Shown here in pieces: positions 1 through 9,600 of a stretch of DNA of 64,000 bases (position 1 is its first letter; every line of letters begins with the position of its first letter). The DNA lies in the NCBI RefSeq assembly GCF_031998825.1, contig NZ_DAMACX010000021.1:10677-74676 (forward strand), written 5' to 3'. Origin of the DNA: Pseudescherichia sp031998825. GTDB taxonomy: Bacteria; Pseudomonadota; Gammaproteobacteria; Enterobacterales; Enterobacteriaceae. Below the pieces are notes generated by a model. The model worked only from the letters and a program-made list of their open reading frames with translations. It did no database searches and was not told where the DNA came from. A program made the position numbers and the translations under genes.

Positions 1-30
1 ATTTATGGCTTCAGCGGCAGACCTGCCGGA

Positions 31-94
31 AGTGATGGGCATCACGATAAACCAATCCGTGATGTTTTCAAGTATGGGCGTGATGCACATCACA
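31..94. promoter_or_regulatory. Two CRP-like palindromes in the aroH leader
   Basis: Two copies of GTGATG-NN-CATCAC lie at 32-45 and 80-93, centres 48 bp apart, each with the TGTGA-N6-TCACA layout of a CRP site apart from one or two end bases. They fall between the aroH promoter (reading leftward) and the left edge, so they would lie in the transcribed leader. Binding is not shown; they may be CRP sites, another operator, or chance. Confidence 0.35.
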
Positions 95-102
95 ATGCTG
101 CG

Positions 103-148
103 GGCAATGATAGCGGAAAATGGCGGATTGTACTAGCTAATTAGTACA
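103..148 (-). promoter_or_regulatory. aroH promoter with TrpR operator
   Basis: TGTACTAGCTAATTAGTACA at 129-148 matches the trp operator pattern (ACTAG-N2-CTAGT-like core, ends GTACT/AGTAC). A -10 candidate TATCAT (minus strand, about 106-111) sits 17 bp downstream of a weak -35 that lies inside the operator, so TrpR bound here would block polymerase. In E. coli aroH (Trp-sensitive DAHP synthase) is the TrpR-controlled gene next to ppsR; here it would run leftward off the window. The operator overlaps the ppsR stop codon (141-143). Confidence 0.85.
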
Positions 149-974
149 TGCTGCGATTCAGCTTCATGATATCGAGGATCTTAGTCGCGATCTCCTCCAC
201 CGAATAGTTAGTGCTGTTCAGGTAGGGAATATTATTTTTACGATAGAGCGCCTCCACTTCGGCCAGCTCCAGTCGGCACTGACGCATTGAGGCGTAGCGG
301 CTGTTCTCAACGCGCTCCTCACGAATAGCTGCAAGGCGTTCGGCATTAATGGTCAGGCCAAACAGCTTGTGCTGAAGCGGTTTTAGCGCAGCGGGCAGCA
401 CCAGGTTATCCATATCGTCGGCGATAAAGGGGTAGTTAGCGGCGCGAATGCCAAACTGCATCGCCAGGTAGAGGCTGGTAGGCGTTTTGCCGCAGCGGGA
501 GACGCCGAGCAAGATCACCTGCGCCTGCTCCAGATTGCGCATGGAGATGCCGTCGTCATGGGCAAGGGTGTAGTCAATCGCAGCGATACGGGCGTCATAC
601 CGCGTCAGGTTCCCCGGATTGAGACCGTGGGTGCGGTGGGCGACTGCGCTAGGATCGAGCTTAAGTTCCTGCTGGAGCGGAGCAACCAGCGCCTGGACGA
701 TATCCTGGCAGAAGCCCTGGCTCTGGGTAATGATGCTGCGGATCTCCGGCATCACGATGGAGTAGAAGACCAGCGGACGCACGCCTGTCTGCTGGTAGAT
801 GGCGTCAATCTGCTCCTTGACCGCATTGGCGCGCTGGACGTTTTCGACGAACGGCAGCGTGATGCTGTGAATGGCAACGGGAAACTGCGACATGACCGCG
901 TGCCCGAGCACTTCTGCCGTGATGGCCGTGCCATCAGAAATATAAAACACCTGGCGATCGGCTGAATTTTCCAT
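141..974 (-). CDS. ppsR: PEP synthase regulatory protein (kinase/pyrophosphorylase)
   Basis: 277 aa, full length for the DUF299/PpsR family. PpsR inactivates PEP synthase by ADP-dependent phosphorylation of a threonine near the catalytic histidine and reactivates it by phosphate-dependent removal. A P-loop-like GVSRCGKTPTS stretch is visible near residue 157, preceded by VILL, as in this family. It is divergent from its substrate gene ppsA across a 326-bp gap, as in E. coli (formerly ydiA). The start follows a run of A/T with a weak GGGGG-type ribosome site (ACGGGGGATAAAAA). Its 3' end carries the aroH operator. Confidence 0.96.
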   Translation of the reverse strand: MENSADRQVFYISDGTAITAEVLGHAVMSQFPVAIHSITLPFVENVQRANAVKEQIDAIYQQTGVRPLVFYSIVMPEIRSIITQSQGFCQDIVQALVAPLQQELKLDPSAVAHRTHGLNPGNLTRYDARIAAIDYTLAHDDGISMRNLEQAQVILLGVSRCGKTPTSLYLAMQFGIRAANYPFIADDMDNLVLPAALKPLQHKLFGLTINAERLAAIREERVENSRYASMRQCRLELAEVEALYRKNNIPYLNSTNYSVEEIATKILDIMKLNRSMY

Positions 975-1300
975 TTTTTATCCCCCGTTTGCATGATGGT
1001 GTTAAGGCTAAAAATAATTTAGGTACCATACTACTGCGCATTGCGCATTTGCACAAAATGAAATGCCGTTTTTATTTTTACTGAAATGTGCATTTCACTT
1101 TTATTTTTCATGTATACAAAAAATCTCAAATAGAGTGCAACCAAATCAGCAGGTTACAAAATAGCGTGAAACTGTCCGAAAAATAGAAAAATAAATTTGC
1201 TTGAACGATTCACCGTTTTTTTAAGCGAGCCAGTTATGCCAGGATAAATAGGTACGTCAGGTGTTGCTAACTCAATCATATATCAAAAAAGGATTGTCCG
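975..1300. promoter_or_regulatory. ppsR-ppsA divergent control region
   Basis: AT-rich 326-bp gap with no ORF of note. It holds a Cra-like site at 1200-1214, an inverted repeat TGAAATG-TG-CATTTCA at 1082-1097, and GCGCAT repeats near 1036-1047. Start sites cannot be fixed from sequence alone. Confidence 0.6.
1200..1214 (+). promoter_or_regulatory. Cra (FruR) binding site of ppsA
   Basis: CTTGAACGATTCACC matches the Cra pattern (TGAAnCGnTTCA-like) and the known site ahead of E. coli ppsA, where Cra activates gluconeogenic transcription. It lies 87 bp upstream of the ppsA start. Confidence 0.7.
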
Positions 1301-3679
1301 ATGTCCAACAATGGCTCGTCACCGCTGGTGCTCTGGTATAACCAACTCGGCATGAATGATGTTGACCGCGTTGGGGGCAAAAATGCCTCCCTGGGTGAAA
1401 TGATTACTAACCTGTCTGAAACTGGCGTGTCTGTCCCGAACGGGTTTGCCACCACGGCGGATGCGTTTAATCAGTTCCTCGATCAAAGCGGCGTCAACCA
1501 GCGTATCTACGAACTGCTGGATAAAACGGACATTGATGATGTAGGCGAACTGGCGAAGGCCGGGACGCAGATCCGCCAGTGGATCATTGATACCCCTTTC
1601 CAGCCGGAGCTGGAAAAGGCAATCCATGAGGCCTATGACCAGCTCTCTGAGGGCGATGCCGAAGCGTCGTTCGCCGTGCGCTCATCCGCCACGGCGGAAG
1701 ATATGCCGGATGCCTCGTTTGCCGGTCAGCAGGAGACCTTCCTCAACGTGCAGGGCTACGATGCGGTACTGGTGGCGGTGAAGCACGTCTTTGCGTCACT
1801 CTTTAACGATCGCGCCATCTCCTATCGCGTGCATCAGGGCTACGATCATCGCGGGGTAGCGCTCTCTGCTGGCGTGCAGCGCATGGTACGCTCTGATTTA
1901 GCCTCCTCTGGCGTCATGTTCTCAATCGATACCGAATCCGGCTTCGATCAGGTGGTGTTTATCACCTCCGCCTGGGGTCTGGGTGAAATGGTCGTGCAGG
2001 GGGCGGTTAACCCGGACGAGTTCTACGTGCACAAGCCGACGCTGGCGAACGATCGTCCCGCCATTGTGCGCCGCACCATGGGCTCGAAAAAGATCCGTAT
2101 GGTCTATGCCCCAAGTCAGGAGCATGGCAAACAGGTACGTATTGAAGACGTTCCTGAAGCCGATCGCGACGTATTCTCCCTGACCGATGAGGAAGTCCAG
2201 GCGCTGGCGAAGCAGGCGGTGCTGATTGAGCAACACTATGGTCGTCCGATGGATATCGAGTGGGCCAAAGATGGTCATACCGGCAAGCTCTTTATCGTGC
2301 AGGCACGTCCGGAGACCGTGCGCTCCCGTGGTCAGGTTATGGAGCGCTATACGCTTAATGCGCAAGGCAAGGTGGTTGTCGAAGGCCGTGCCATCGGGCA
2401 CCGCATTGGCGCGGGTCCGGTAAAGGTGATCCACGATATCAGCGAAATGAACCGCATTCAGCCCGGCGACGTGCTGGTGACGGACATGACCGACCCGGAC
2501 TGGGAACCGATCATGAAAAAAGCGGCGGCCATCGTGACCAACCGCGGCGGACGTACCTGCCATGCGGCGATTATTGCCCGCGAGCTGGGTATTCCGGCGG
2601 TGGTGGGCTGCGGTGACGCGACCGAGCGCATTCGCGACGACGAGAAGGTTACCGTCTCCTGTGCTGAAGGCGACACTGGCTATGTCTATGCCGAGATGCT
2701 CGATTTTAGCGTGCAGAGCTCCAGCGTTGACACTATGCCCGATCTGCCGCTGAAGATCATGATGAACGTGGGTAACCCGGATCGCGCCTTTGACTTCGCC
2801 TGCCTGCCGAACGAAGGCGTTGGCCTGGCGCGCCTGGAGTTCATCATCAACCGCATGATTGGCGTGCACCCGCGTGCGCTGCTGGAGTTTGACGACCAGG
2901 AGCCCGCCCTGCAAAACGAAATTCGCGAGATGATGAAGGGCTACAAATCACCGAAGGACTTCTACGTCGGTCGGCTGAGCGAAGGCATTGCCACCCTCGG
3001 TGCTGCCTTCTGGCCGAAACGCGTTATCGTGCGTCTCTCTGACTTTAAATCCAACGAGTATGCCAACCTGGTGGGCGGTGAGCGCTACGAGCCGGAAGAG
3101 GAGAACCCGATGCTCGGCTTCCGTGGCGCGGGCCGCTATGTCTCTGACAGCTTCCGCGACTGCTTTGCTCTGGAGTGCGAGGCGGTTAAACACGTACGTA
3201 ACGATATGGGTCTTACCAACGTCGAAATTATGATCCCATTCGTCCGTACCGTTGAGCAGGCGAAAGCGGTAGTAGACGAGCTGGCACGTCAGGGTCTGAA
3301 GCGCGGCGAGAACGGGCTGAAGGTCATTATGATGTGTGAAATCCCGTCCAACGCCCTGCTGGCGGAGCAGTTCCTTGAGCACTTTGATGGCTTCTCTATC
3401 GGCTCGAACGATATGACGCAGCTGACGCTAGGCCTGGATCGTGACTCCGGCGTGGTATCTGCCCTCTTCGACGAGCGCAACGAAGCGGTTAAAGCGCTGC
3501 TCTCCATGGCGATCCGCGCGGCGAAAAAAGAGGGCAAATACGTCGGCATCTGTGGTCAGGGACCATCCGATCACGAGGACTTTGCCGCCTGGCTGATGGA
3601 GGAGGGGATCGACAGCCTGTCGCTGAACCCGGATACCGTTGTTCAGACCTGGCTGAGCCTCGCCGAGATCAAGCCGTAA
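1301..3679 (+). CDS. ppsA: Phosphoenolpyruvate synthase
   Basis: 792 aa, the length of E. coli PpsA. It converts pyruvate, ATP and water to PEP, AMP and phosphate in gluconeogenesis. The N-terminal ATP-binding domain opens with the GGKNASLGEM motif (residues 25-34). The central swivelling domain has the phospho-histidine signature GGRTCHAAIIAREL near residue 420. The C-terminal PEP/pyruvate barrel ends with GICGQGPSDH (near 750), carrying the catalytic Cys. Start ATG follows AAAGGA at good spacing. Cra activates the E. coli gene and PpsR inhibits the enzyme. Confidence 0.98.
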   Translation: MSNNGSSPLVLWYNQLGMNDVDRVGGKNASLGEMITNLSETGVSVPNGFATTADAFNQFLDQSGVNQRIYELLDKTDIDDVGELAKAGTQIRQWIIDTPFQPELEKAIHEAYDQLSEGDAEASFAVRSSATAEDMPDASFAGQQETFLNVQGYDAVLVAVKHVFASLFNDRAISYRVHQGYDHRGVALSAGVQRMVRSDLASSGVMFSIDTESGFDQVVFITSAWGLGEMVVQGAVNPDEFYVHKPTLANDRPAIVRRTMGSKKIRMVYAPSQEHGKQVRIEDVPEADRDVFSLTDEEVQALAKQAVLIEQHYGRPMDIEWAKDGHTGKLFIVQARPETVRSRGQVMERYTLNAQGKVVVEGRAIGHRIGAGPVKVIHDISEMNRIQPGDVLVTDMTDPDWEPIMKKAAAIVTNRGGRTCHAAIIARELGIPAVVGCGDATERIRDDEKVTVSCAEGDTGYVYAEMLDFSVQSSSVDTMPDLPLKIMMNVGNPDRAFDFACLPNEGVGLARLEFIINRMIGVHPRALLEFDDQEPALQNEIREMMKGYKSPKDFYVGRLSEGIATLGAAFWPKRVIVRLSDFKSNEYANLVGGERYEPEEENPMLGFRGAGRYVSDSFRDCFALECEAVKHVRNDMGLTNVEIMIPFVRTVEQAKAVVDELARQGLKRGENGLKVIMMCEIPSNALLAEQFLEHFDGFSIGSNDMTQLTLGLDRDSGVVSALFDERNEAVKALLSMAIRAAKKEGKYVGICGQGPSDHEDFAAWLMEEGIDSLSLNPDTVVQTWLSLAEIKP

Positions 3680-3693
3680 CCTTTCCTACCCCC

Positions 3694-3727
3694 AGAGCCT
3701 TCCCGTCCCCGGAAGGCTCTCTTTTCT
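3694..3727 (+). terminator. Rho-independent terminator of ppsA
   Basis: Perfect 10-bp stem AGAGCCTTCC / GGAAGGCTCT with a 7-base loop, then CTTTTCTTCT, 15 bp after the ppsA stop. Confidence 0.85.
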
Positions 3728-3899
3728 TCTGCCGGTTTGCCTCTGGTCAAAATAAATTCTGCTGATGTGATGACAACCAGGTTTATTTGCTGATGTCAGA
3801 CTACTCTTACAGAGGTTAAAGCTGATCTATTTTCAGCTCTACTTATTAAACCGTCGAAAGTTGCGACATAAGCCGTATGGTTATAAGGGAGAAGAAGAG

Positions 3900-4919
3900 A
3901 TGACCGATCAACATGTGCATGTCCGAAACGATTACGATGACATATATACGCCGGGTAGAGGCGTCCCACTAAAACGTATTTCCTGGAGTGCAGTATTTGC
4001 TGGCGTCATTATTTCGATGGTGCTCTACCTGATGCTCGCCATTCTTGGAACGGCCATTGGTACCACCACTATCGATCCTCTGGAAGAGGAAAACCCGATG
4101 GGTGGTATCGGCATGGGGGCGGCGATCTGGACCGGCCTGAGCATGCTGATCGCCATTGCGGCGGGGGCCTATGCCACAGGCAGGCTGGCACAGCGAGAGG
4201 GTGCTCTGCATGGAGTGCTGATGTTTGGCGTCAATACTATCATTAGCGCCTGGTTTGTTATTACGCTAGCCAGCAGCGCGGTGACCGGCGCGATGAATAT
4301 TATGGGAGCGGGCTTGCAGGCCGTAGGCAGTGGTATCAGCGCCGCCGCGCCACCGGTTAAGGATATGGTGAGGGATAAACTCGCCGAGAACAATATTAAT
4401 CTCGATAGCTTACAGCAAGAGCTGGAGACGACGCTGCGACAAACCGGTAAACCTGAATTGCAGCCCGAGGCGTTGCAAAATCAGGCGCAGAATGAAGCCA
4501 ACAATGCCCAGAATCAGGCGGCGGCAACGGCTAACACGCCGCAGACGGCCGACACCGATGTCGCAGGGTTTATCAAAGGCTTAATCGACAGGAATCAGGA
4601 TACCTTCCAGGCAGCTGACCGCGAAGCGCTGAAAAATATCATTCAAGCGCGTACCGGAAAATCTGATGCGGAAGCGGAGCAGATTGTTGCCCAGACCGAG
4701 AAAAGCTATCAGGAAGCCCGGGCTAAATTTAACGAGCTGAAAGCACAGGCGGAGCAGAAAGCCCGTGAAGCAGGTGAGAAAGCGGCCGCCGCTACTGCTA
4801 AAGCAAGCTGGTTTACCTTCTTTATGCTGCTCATTGAAGCGGTACTGGCGGGTGCCATGGGTATGGTAGGACGTCGTACTCAGCCGCGTCAGGTAACAAC
4901 GACCGACCGCATCAGATAA
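3900..4919 (+). CDS. Membrane protein of unknown function with coiled-coil centre
   Basis: I do not recognise this 339-aa protein. The start at 3900 is chosen because GGGAGAAGAAGAG precedes it; an in-frame ATG 39 bp upstream lacks a ribosome site. Layout: polar N-terminus, two or three hydrophobic segments (about residues 20-45, 60-90, 105-130) rich in Gly and Ala, a long Gln/Ala/Asn-rich and then Lys/Glu/Ala-rich coiled-coil-like stretch (about 170-300), one more membrane segment near 305-325, and a basic tail. E. coli has ydiL-fadK genes in this interval; none remain. It stands alone between two terminators. Confidence 0.75.
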   Translation: MTDQHVHVRNDYDDIYTPGRGVPLKRISWSAVFAGVIISMVLYLMLAILGTAIGTTTIDPLEEENPMGGIGMGAAIWTGLSMLIAIAAGAYATGRLAQREGALHGVLMFGVNTIISAWFVITLASSAVTGAMNIMGAGLQAVGSGISAAAPPVKDMVRDKLAENNINLDSLQQELETTLRQTGKPELQPEALQNQAQNEANNAQNQAAATANTPQTADTDVAGFIKGLIDRNQDTFQAADREALKNIIQARTGKSDAEAEQIVAQTEKSYQEARAKFNELKAQAEQKAREAGEKAAAATAKASWFTFFMLLIEAVLAGAMGMVGRRTQPRQVTTTDRIR

Positions 4920-4942
4920 TATTGCCTGTTATTTAAACATCA

Positions 4943-4968
4943 AGCCAGACTCCGGTCTGGCTTTTTTT
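4943..4968 (+). terminator. Terminator of the 339-aa membrane protein gene
   Basis: AGCCAGAC / GTCTGGCT stem with TCCG loop followed by seven T, 23 bp after the stop at 4919. Confidence 0.88.
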
Positions 4969-5000
4969 ATGGTTATTTTGAAGGGCCGGAATTTAGCTTA

Positions 5001-5105
5001 AAAAAAAGCCCATCGTGGGAGATGGGCAAAGACTACACACAGCAATTCGTTGTTTCACTCAGGGGATTTCCATGCTTATAAATCAACGCCTTGATTTATA
5101 ACCGT
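5001..5105 (-). ncRNA. rprA: RprA small RNA
   Basis: On the minus strand the 105-nt sequence starts ACGGTTATAAATCAA, forms a TATAAATCAA/TTGATTTATA hairpin, carries the conserved GAAATCCCCTGAGTGAAACA core, and ends in a GCCCATC/GATGGGC terminator hairpin with a T run. Length and these blocks match E. coli RprA, the Hfq-dependent activator of rpoS translation. It lies beside ydiK, as in E. coli. Confidence 0.95.
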
Positions 5106-5156
5106 GCCTTAATAGTAGGCATCGCCCTTATTAGCGTCGATCAGATTCGTCTCAAT
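5106..5156 (-). promoter_or_regulatory. rprA promoter with probable RcsB box
   Basis: Reading the minus strand, a -10 TACTAT lies at 5112-5117, 6 bp before the RNA start. TGAGACGAATCTGATC at 5139-5154 matches, as I recall it, the block upstream of E. coli rprA, which the Rcs phosphorelay activates. Confidence 0.65.
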
Positions 5157-5274
5157 AGTTAACCATAAGTAACGATTTTGCGACAAGCAAAATTGCAGAT
5201 ATAGCGTATATATAGTGAGTTGCAGGGTCCGACCAGAAAGGGAATATAAATAATTGATAAGCGTGGCTTAATAG

Positions 5275-5296
5275 TAAAGCGGGTTTCCCCGCTTTA
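5275..5296 (-). terminator. Hairpin after ydiK
   Basis: TAAAGCGGG / CCCGCTTTA, 9 bp, TTTC loop, directly past the ydiK stop. The following T run is weak (TTTACTATT), so termination may be partial. Bases 5157-5274 upstream of rprA show no ORF. Confidence 0.55.
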
Positions 5297-5300
5297 ATGA

Positions 5301-6413
5301 CTATTTATTACCCAGTTCGCGATCGTTAACCTTTTCCAGAAGATTATCCCTGGCTTCACCGGGAGGAGGAACTTCATGTACCCAGGCATCAAAAAGACGC
5401 CATGAGACCGCGAGCAGAACTGGACCGATAAATAGGCCGATCATGCCAAAGGCGATCAGTCCGCCAATCACGCCGGAGAGGATCAGAATCAGCGGTAGGT
5501 CGGCACCCATGCGAATCAGCACCGGGCGGATAACGTTATCCAGCGTCCCCACCACGCAGCTCCAGACCAGCAGCACCGTGCCCCAGGTGGTATCCCCGCT
5601 CCAGTAGAGCCAGATGATAGCCGGGATCAGCACCGGCAGCGGACCAATCTGTACCAGGCAGGAGAGGATCATGACCACCGTAAACAGGGTTGGGTAGGGT
5701 ACGCCGGTGACAGCCAGCCCAATGCCGCCCAGCACCGCCTGTACCAGCGCGGTCACGACAACACCGAGGGCCACGGCGCGGATCGCCTGCGCCGCCAGCA
5801 GCACGGCGGTATCGCCACGTCGACCCGCCAGGCGAGTGGCAAAGTGACGAATGCCCTGGGCCACCCGCTCACCGCGCCAGAATAGCAGGGCGCTGAACAG
5901 CAGCATCAATGCACAGTGCATCATAAAGCGGCCAATATGCGCCGCCTGGCCGACGAACCAGGTCGTCGTTGCGCCCAGATAGGGACGTACCTTAGCCATA
6001 ATCGCGCTGCCGCCCATATCCAGCAGGTTATGCCAGCCGAGATAGAGGTTATGGCCCACCAGCGGAACACTCTTGAGCCAGGCCAGATCCGGCGGGGTCA
6101 AATCACCAGAGGTAATGGCGCGGATCACCGGGCCGCTGCCGTCAACAAGGCTATTCACCAGCAGGGCAATAGGAATAACAAAGACCAGGATTAAGATCAC
6201 GGTCATACATAGCACCGCCAGGGAGCGGCGGCCTGCCAGCACACGCTGGAAGCGTAAAAACAGCGGCCAGGTGGCAATCACGATGGTGCCTGCCCAGGCA
6301 AAGCTGAGAATAAAGGGTTGCACTATCCATAAACAGGCAACAATCATAACGGCTAAAAACAGCACCGAGAGCAAGATCTGAGCTACATCTCCGGGCTGAC
6401 GACTATTGATCAT
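5301..6413 (-). CDS. ydiK: AI-2E-type transporter family membrane protein YdiK
   Basis: 370 aa, eight hydrophobic segments typical of the AI-2E transporter (PerM/TqsA) family, including paired N-terminal helices (residues 12-60) and the conserved C-terminal glycine-rich helices (GVIGGLIAFGMIGLFIGPV near 310-330). The substrate of YdiK is not established. It is transcribed toward rprA and divergent from ydiJ, as in E. coli. Confidence 0.93.
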   Translation of the reverse strand: MINSRQPGDVAQILLSVLFLAVMIVACLWIVQPFILSFAWAGTIVIATWPLFLRFQRVLAGRRSLAVLCMTVILILVFVIPIALLVNSLVDGSGPVIRAITSGDLTPPDLAWLKSVPLVGHNLYLGWHNLLDMGGSAIMAKVRPYLGATTTWFVGQAAHIGRFMMHCALMLLFSALLFWRGERVAQGIRHFATRLAGRRGDTAVLLAAQAIRAVALGVVVTALVQAVLGGIGLAVTGVPYPTLFTVVMILSCLVQIGPLPVLIPAIIWLYWSGDTTWGTVLLVWSCVVGTLDNVIRPVLIRMGADLPLILILSGVIGGLIAFGMIGLFIGPVLLAVSWRLFDAWVHEVPPPGEARDNLLEKVNDRELGNK

Positions 6414-6619
6414 AAGATCTATCCACCTTTTGTTTTCGCCGAACCGTCGGCGCAGCGTCTGTTTAATACATGAATACGGCTGTTTATTTCAGCACGTTTT
6501 GTCCGCGCTATTTTGCCCGTAATTCAAAGGGGCGTAGCATAAAAAAATGTGATACAACGATAAATGCACAACGCAAACGATACACTTACAACATTAACAG
6601 TCAGGCAGGGTCAACGGTA

Positions 6620-9600
6620 ATGATCCCACAGATTTCTCAAGCACCCGGCGTCGTTCAGCTGGTGCTCAATTTTTTGCAGGCACTGGAGCAACAGGGTTTT
6701 ACAGGTGATACCGCCACGGGTTACGCCGATCGGCTAACCATGGCGACCGATAACAGTATTTACCAGCTTCTCCCCGATGCAGTGGTTTTTCCCCGTTCAA
6801 CCGCCGACGTCTCCCTGATCACCCGGCTTGCCGGAGAGGCCCGCTTCCAGTCGCTGGTCTTTACCCCGCGCGGCGGGGGGACCGGCACCAATGGCCAGGC
6901 GCTAAACCAGGGCATCATTGTCGATCTCTCCCGCTATATGAACCGCATTCTCGAAATAAACCCTGAAGAGGGCTGGGTACGCGTGGAGGCTGGGGTGATC
7001 AAGGATCAGCTCAATCAGTTTTTGAAGCCGTACGGCTTCTTCTTCGCCCCGGAGCTCTCCACCAGCAACCGTGCCACCCTTGGCGGCATGATCAATACCG
7101 ACGCCTCCGGACAGGGATCGCTGGTTTACGGTAAAACGTCCGATCACGTGCTGGGGGTACGGGCCGTTCTGCTGGGTGGCGATCTGCTGGATACGCAGCC
7201 GGTCTCGCTGGAGCTGGCGCGTACGCTTGGCAAGGCGCAGACCGCGCAGGGGCGGATCTATAAAACGGTATATGAGAGCTGCTATAACAATCGCCAGCTG
7301 ATTATCGATAAGTTTCCCAGGCTAAACCGGTTCCTGACCGGCTACGATCTGCGTCACGTCTTTGATGATGAGATGACTACCTTCGATCTCACCCGCGTCC
7401 TGACCGGATCGGAGGGGACGCTGGCCTTTATTACCGAAGCGCGGCTGGATATTACGCCGCTGCCGAAGGTGCGCCGGCTGGTTAACGTTAAGTATGACTC
7501 CTTCAACTCGGCGCTGCGCAACGCCCCCTTTATGGTGGAGGCCCAGGCGCTGTCGGTAGAGACCGTTGACTCTACGGTGCTCAACCTGGCGCGGGAGGAT
7601 ATTGTCTGGCACTCCGTGCACGATTTGATTACCGACGTGCCGGATAAAACCATGCTGGGGCTGAACATCGTTGAGTTTGCTGGCGATGATGCTGAACTTA
7701 TCGACGGTCAGGTCAACGCCCTCTGTCAGCGTCTGGATGCGCTGATTGCTGCCGAGGAGGGTGGGGTTATTGGCTGGCAGGTGTGCAGCGAGCTGGCAGG
7801 GATTGAACGCATCTATGCGATGCGTAAAAAAGCGGTCGGACTGCTGGGGAATGCCAAAGGTGCCGCGAAGCCGATTCCCTTTGCGGAGGATACCTGCGTG
7901 CCGCCGGAGCATCTGGCGGACTACATCGTTGAATTTCGCGCGCTGCTCGACAGTCACGGGCTGAACTACGGCATGTTTGGTCATGTGGATGCGGGCGTAC
8001 TGCACGTTCGCCCGGCGCTGGATATGTGCGATCCGCAGCAGGAGATGCTGATGAAAAAGATCTCCGACGAGGTGGTGGCCCTGACGGCGAAGTATGGCGG
8101 TCTGCTCTGGGGTGAGCACGGTAAGGGTTTCCGCGCCGAATACAGCCCGGCTTTCTTTGGCGAGCAGCTTTACGGCGAGCTACGCAAGGTTAAGGCGGCG
8201 TTCGATCCGCAGAACCGGCTCAACCCGGGTAAAATCTGCCCGCCAGCGGGCCTCGATGCGCCAATGATGCAGGTCGATGCCGTAAAGCGCGGCACCTTTG
8301 ACCGACAGATCCCTATTAGCGTGCGCTCCTCATGGCGCGGCGCGATGGAGTGTAACGGCAACGGGTTGTGCTTTAACTTTGATGCGAAAAGCCCGATGTG
8401 CCCGTCGATGAAAATCACCAGCAACCGTATTCACTCACCCAAAGGCCGTGCCACGCTGGTGCGCGAATGGCTGCGGTTGCTCGCGGATCGCGGTGTCGAT
8501 CCCATCAAGCTGGAGAAGGAGCTGCCGGAAAAACGTGCCAGCCTGCGGAGCCTGATCGAACGCACCCGTAACAGCTGGCATGCGCGCCACGGTGAGTATG
8601 ATTTCTCGCATGAGGTGAAAGAGGCGATGTCCGGCTGTCTGGCGTGCAAGGCCTGTTCGACCCAGTGTCCGATTAAAATTGACGTTCCGGAGTTTCGCTC
8701 GCGCTTCCTTCAGCTCTATCACACCCGCTATCTGCGACCGCTGCGCGACCACGTTATTGCCAGCGTGGAGAGCTATGCGCCGCTGATGGCCCGTGCGCCG
8801 AAGACCTTTAACTTCTTTATAAACCAGCCGTGGGTGCGCTCAATGTCAGCCACCCACATCGGGATGGTGGATCTGCCTCTGCTGTCGGTGCCTTCTCTCC
8901 AGCAGCAGATGGTTGGGCATCGTTCCGCCAATATGACCCTCGACGAGCTGGAACAGCTCAGCGAAGAGCAGAGGGCGAAAACGGTGCTGGTGGTGCAGGA
9001 TCCCTTTACCAGCTACTACGACGCCCAGGTAGTGAGCGATTTTGTCCGGCTGGTAGAGAAGCTGGGCTATCAACCGGTCTTGTTGCCGTTCTCGCCGAAC
9101 GGTAAGGCGCAGCACATCAAAGGTTTCCTGACGCGTTTTGCTAAGACGGCGCAAAAAACCTCTGACTTCCTGGCACGGGTAGCACGGCTTGGAATGCCGA
9201 TGGTCGGCGTCGATCCGGCGCTGGTGCTCTGCTACCGCGATGAGTACAAGCAGACGTTAGGGGACAAGCGCGGCGAGTTTAACGTCCAGCTGGTGCACGA
9301 GTGGCTACCCGCTGCACTGGCATCGCATGAGGAGCAGGCGTCGGGCGGCGAGGCCTGGTATCTGTTTGGTCACTGTACCGAGGTCACCGCGCTACCGGGT
9401 GCGCCGGGACAGTGGGCAAACATTTTTGCCCGCTTTGGCGCTAAACTTGAGAACGTTAGCGTTGGCTGCTGCGGCATGGCCGGAACCTACGGCCATGAGA
9501 TTAACAATCATGCTAACTCGCTGGGGATCTACGAGCTATCCTGGCACCAGGCAATGCAGCGTCTGCCGCGCAACCGCTGCCTGGCGACGGGGTACTCGTG

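Noticed and set aside
1922..2914. 330-codon minus-strand ORF opposite ppsA
   Set aside because: Antisense to a conserved enzyme; composition typical of shadow frames.
6470..6619. 50-codon N-terminal extension of ydiJ
   Set aside because: No ribosome site and not in the E. coli protein; ATG 6620 gives the family start.
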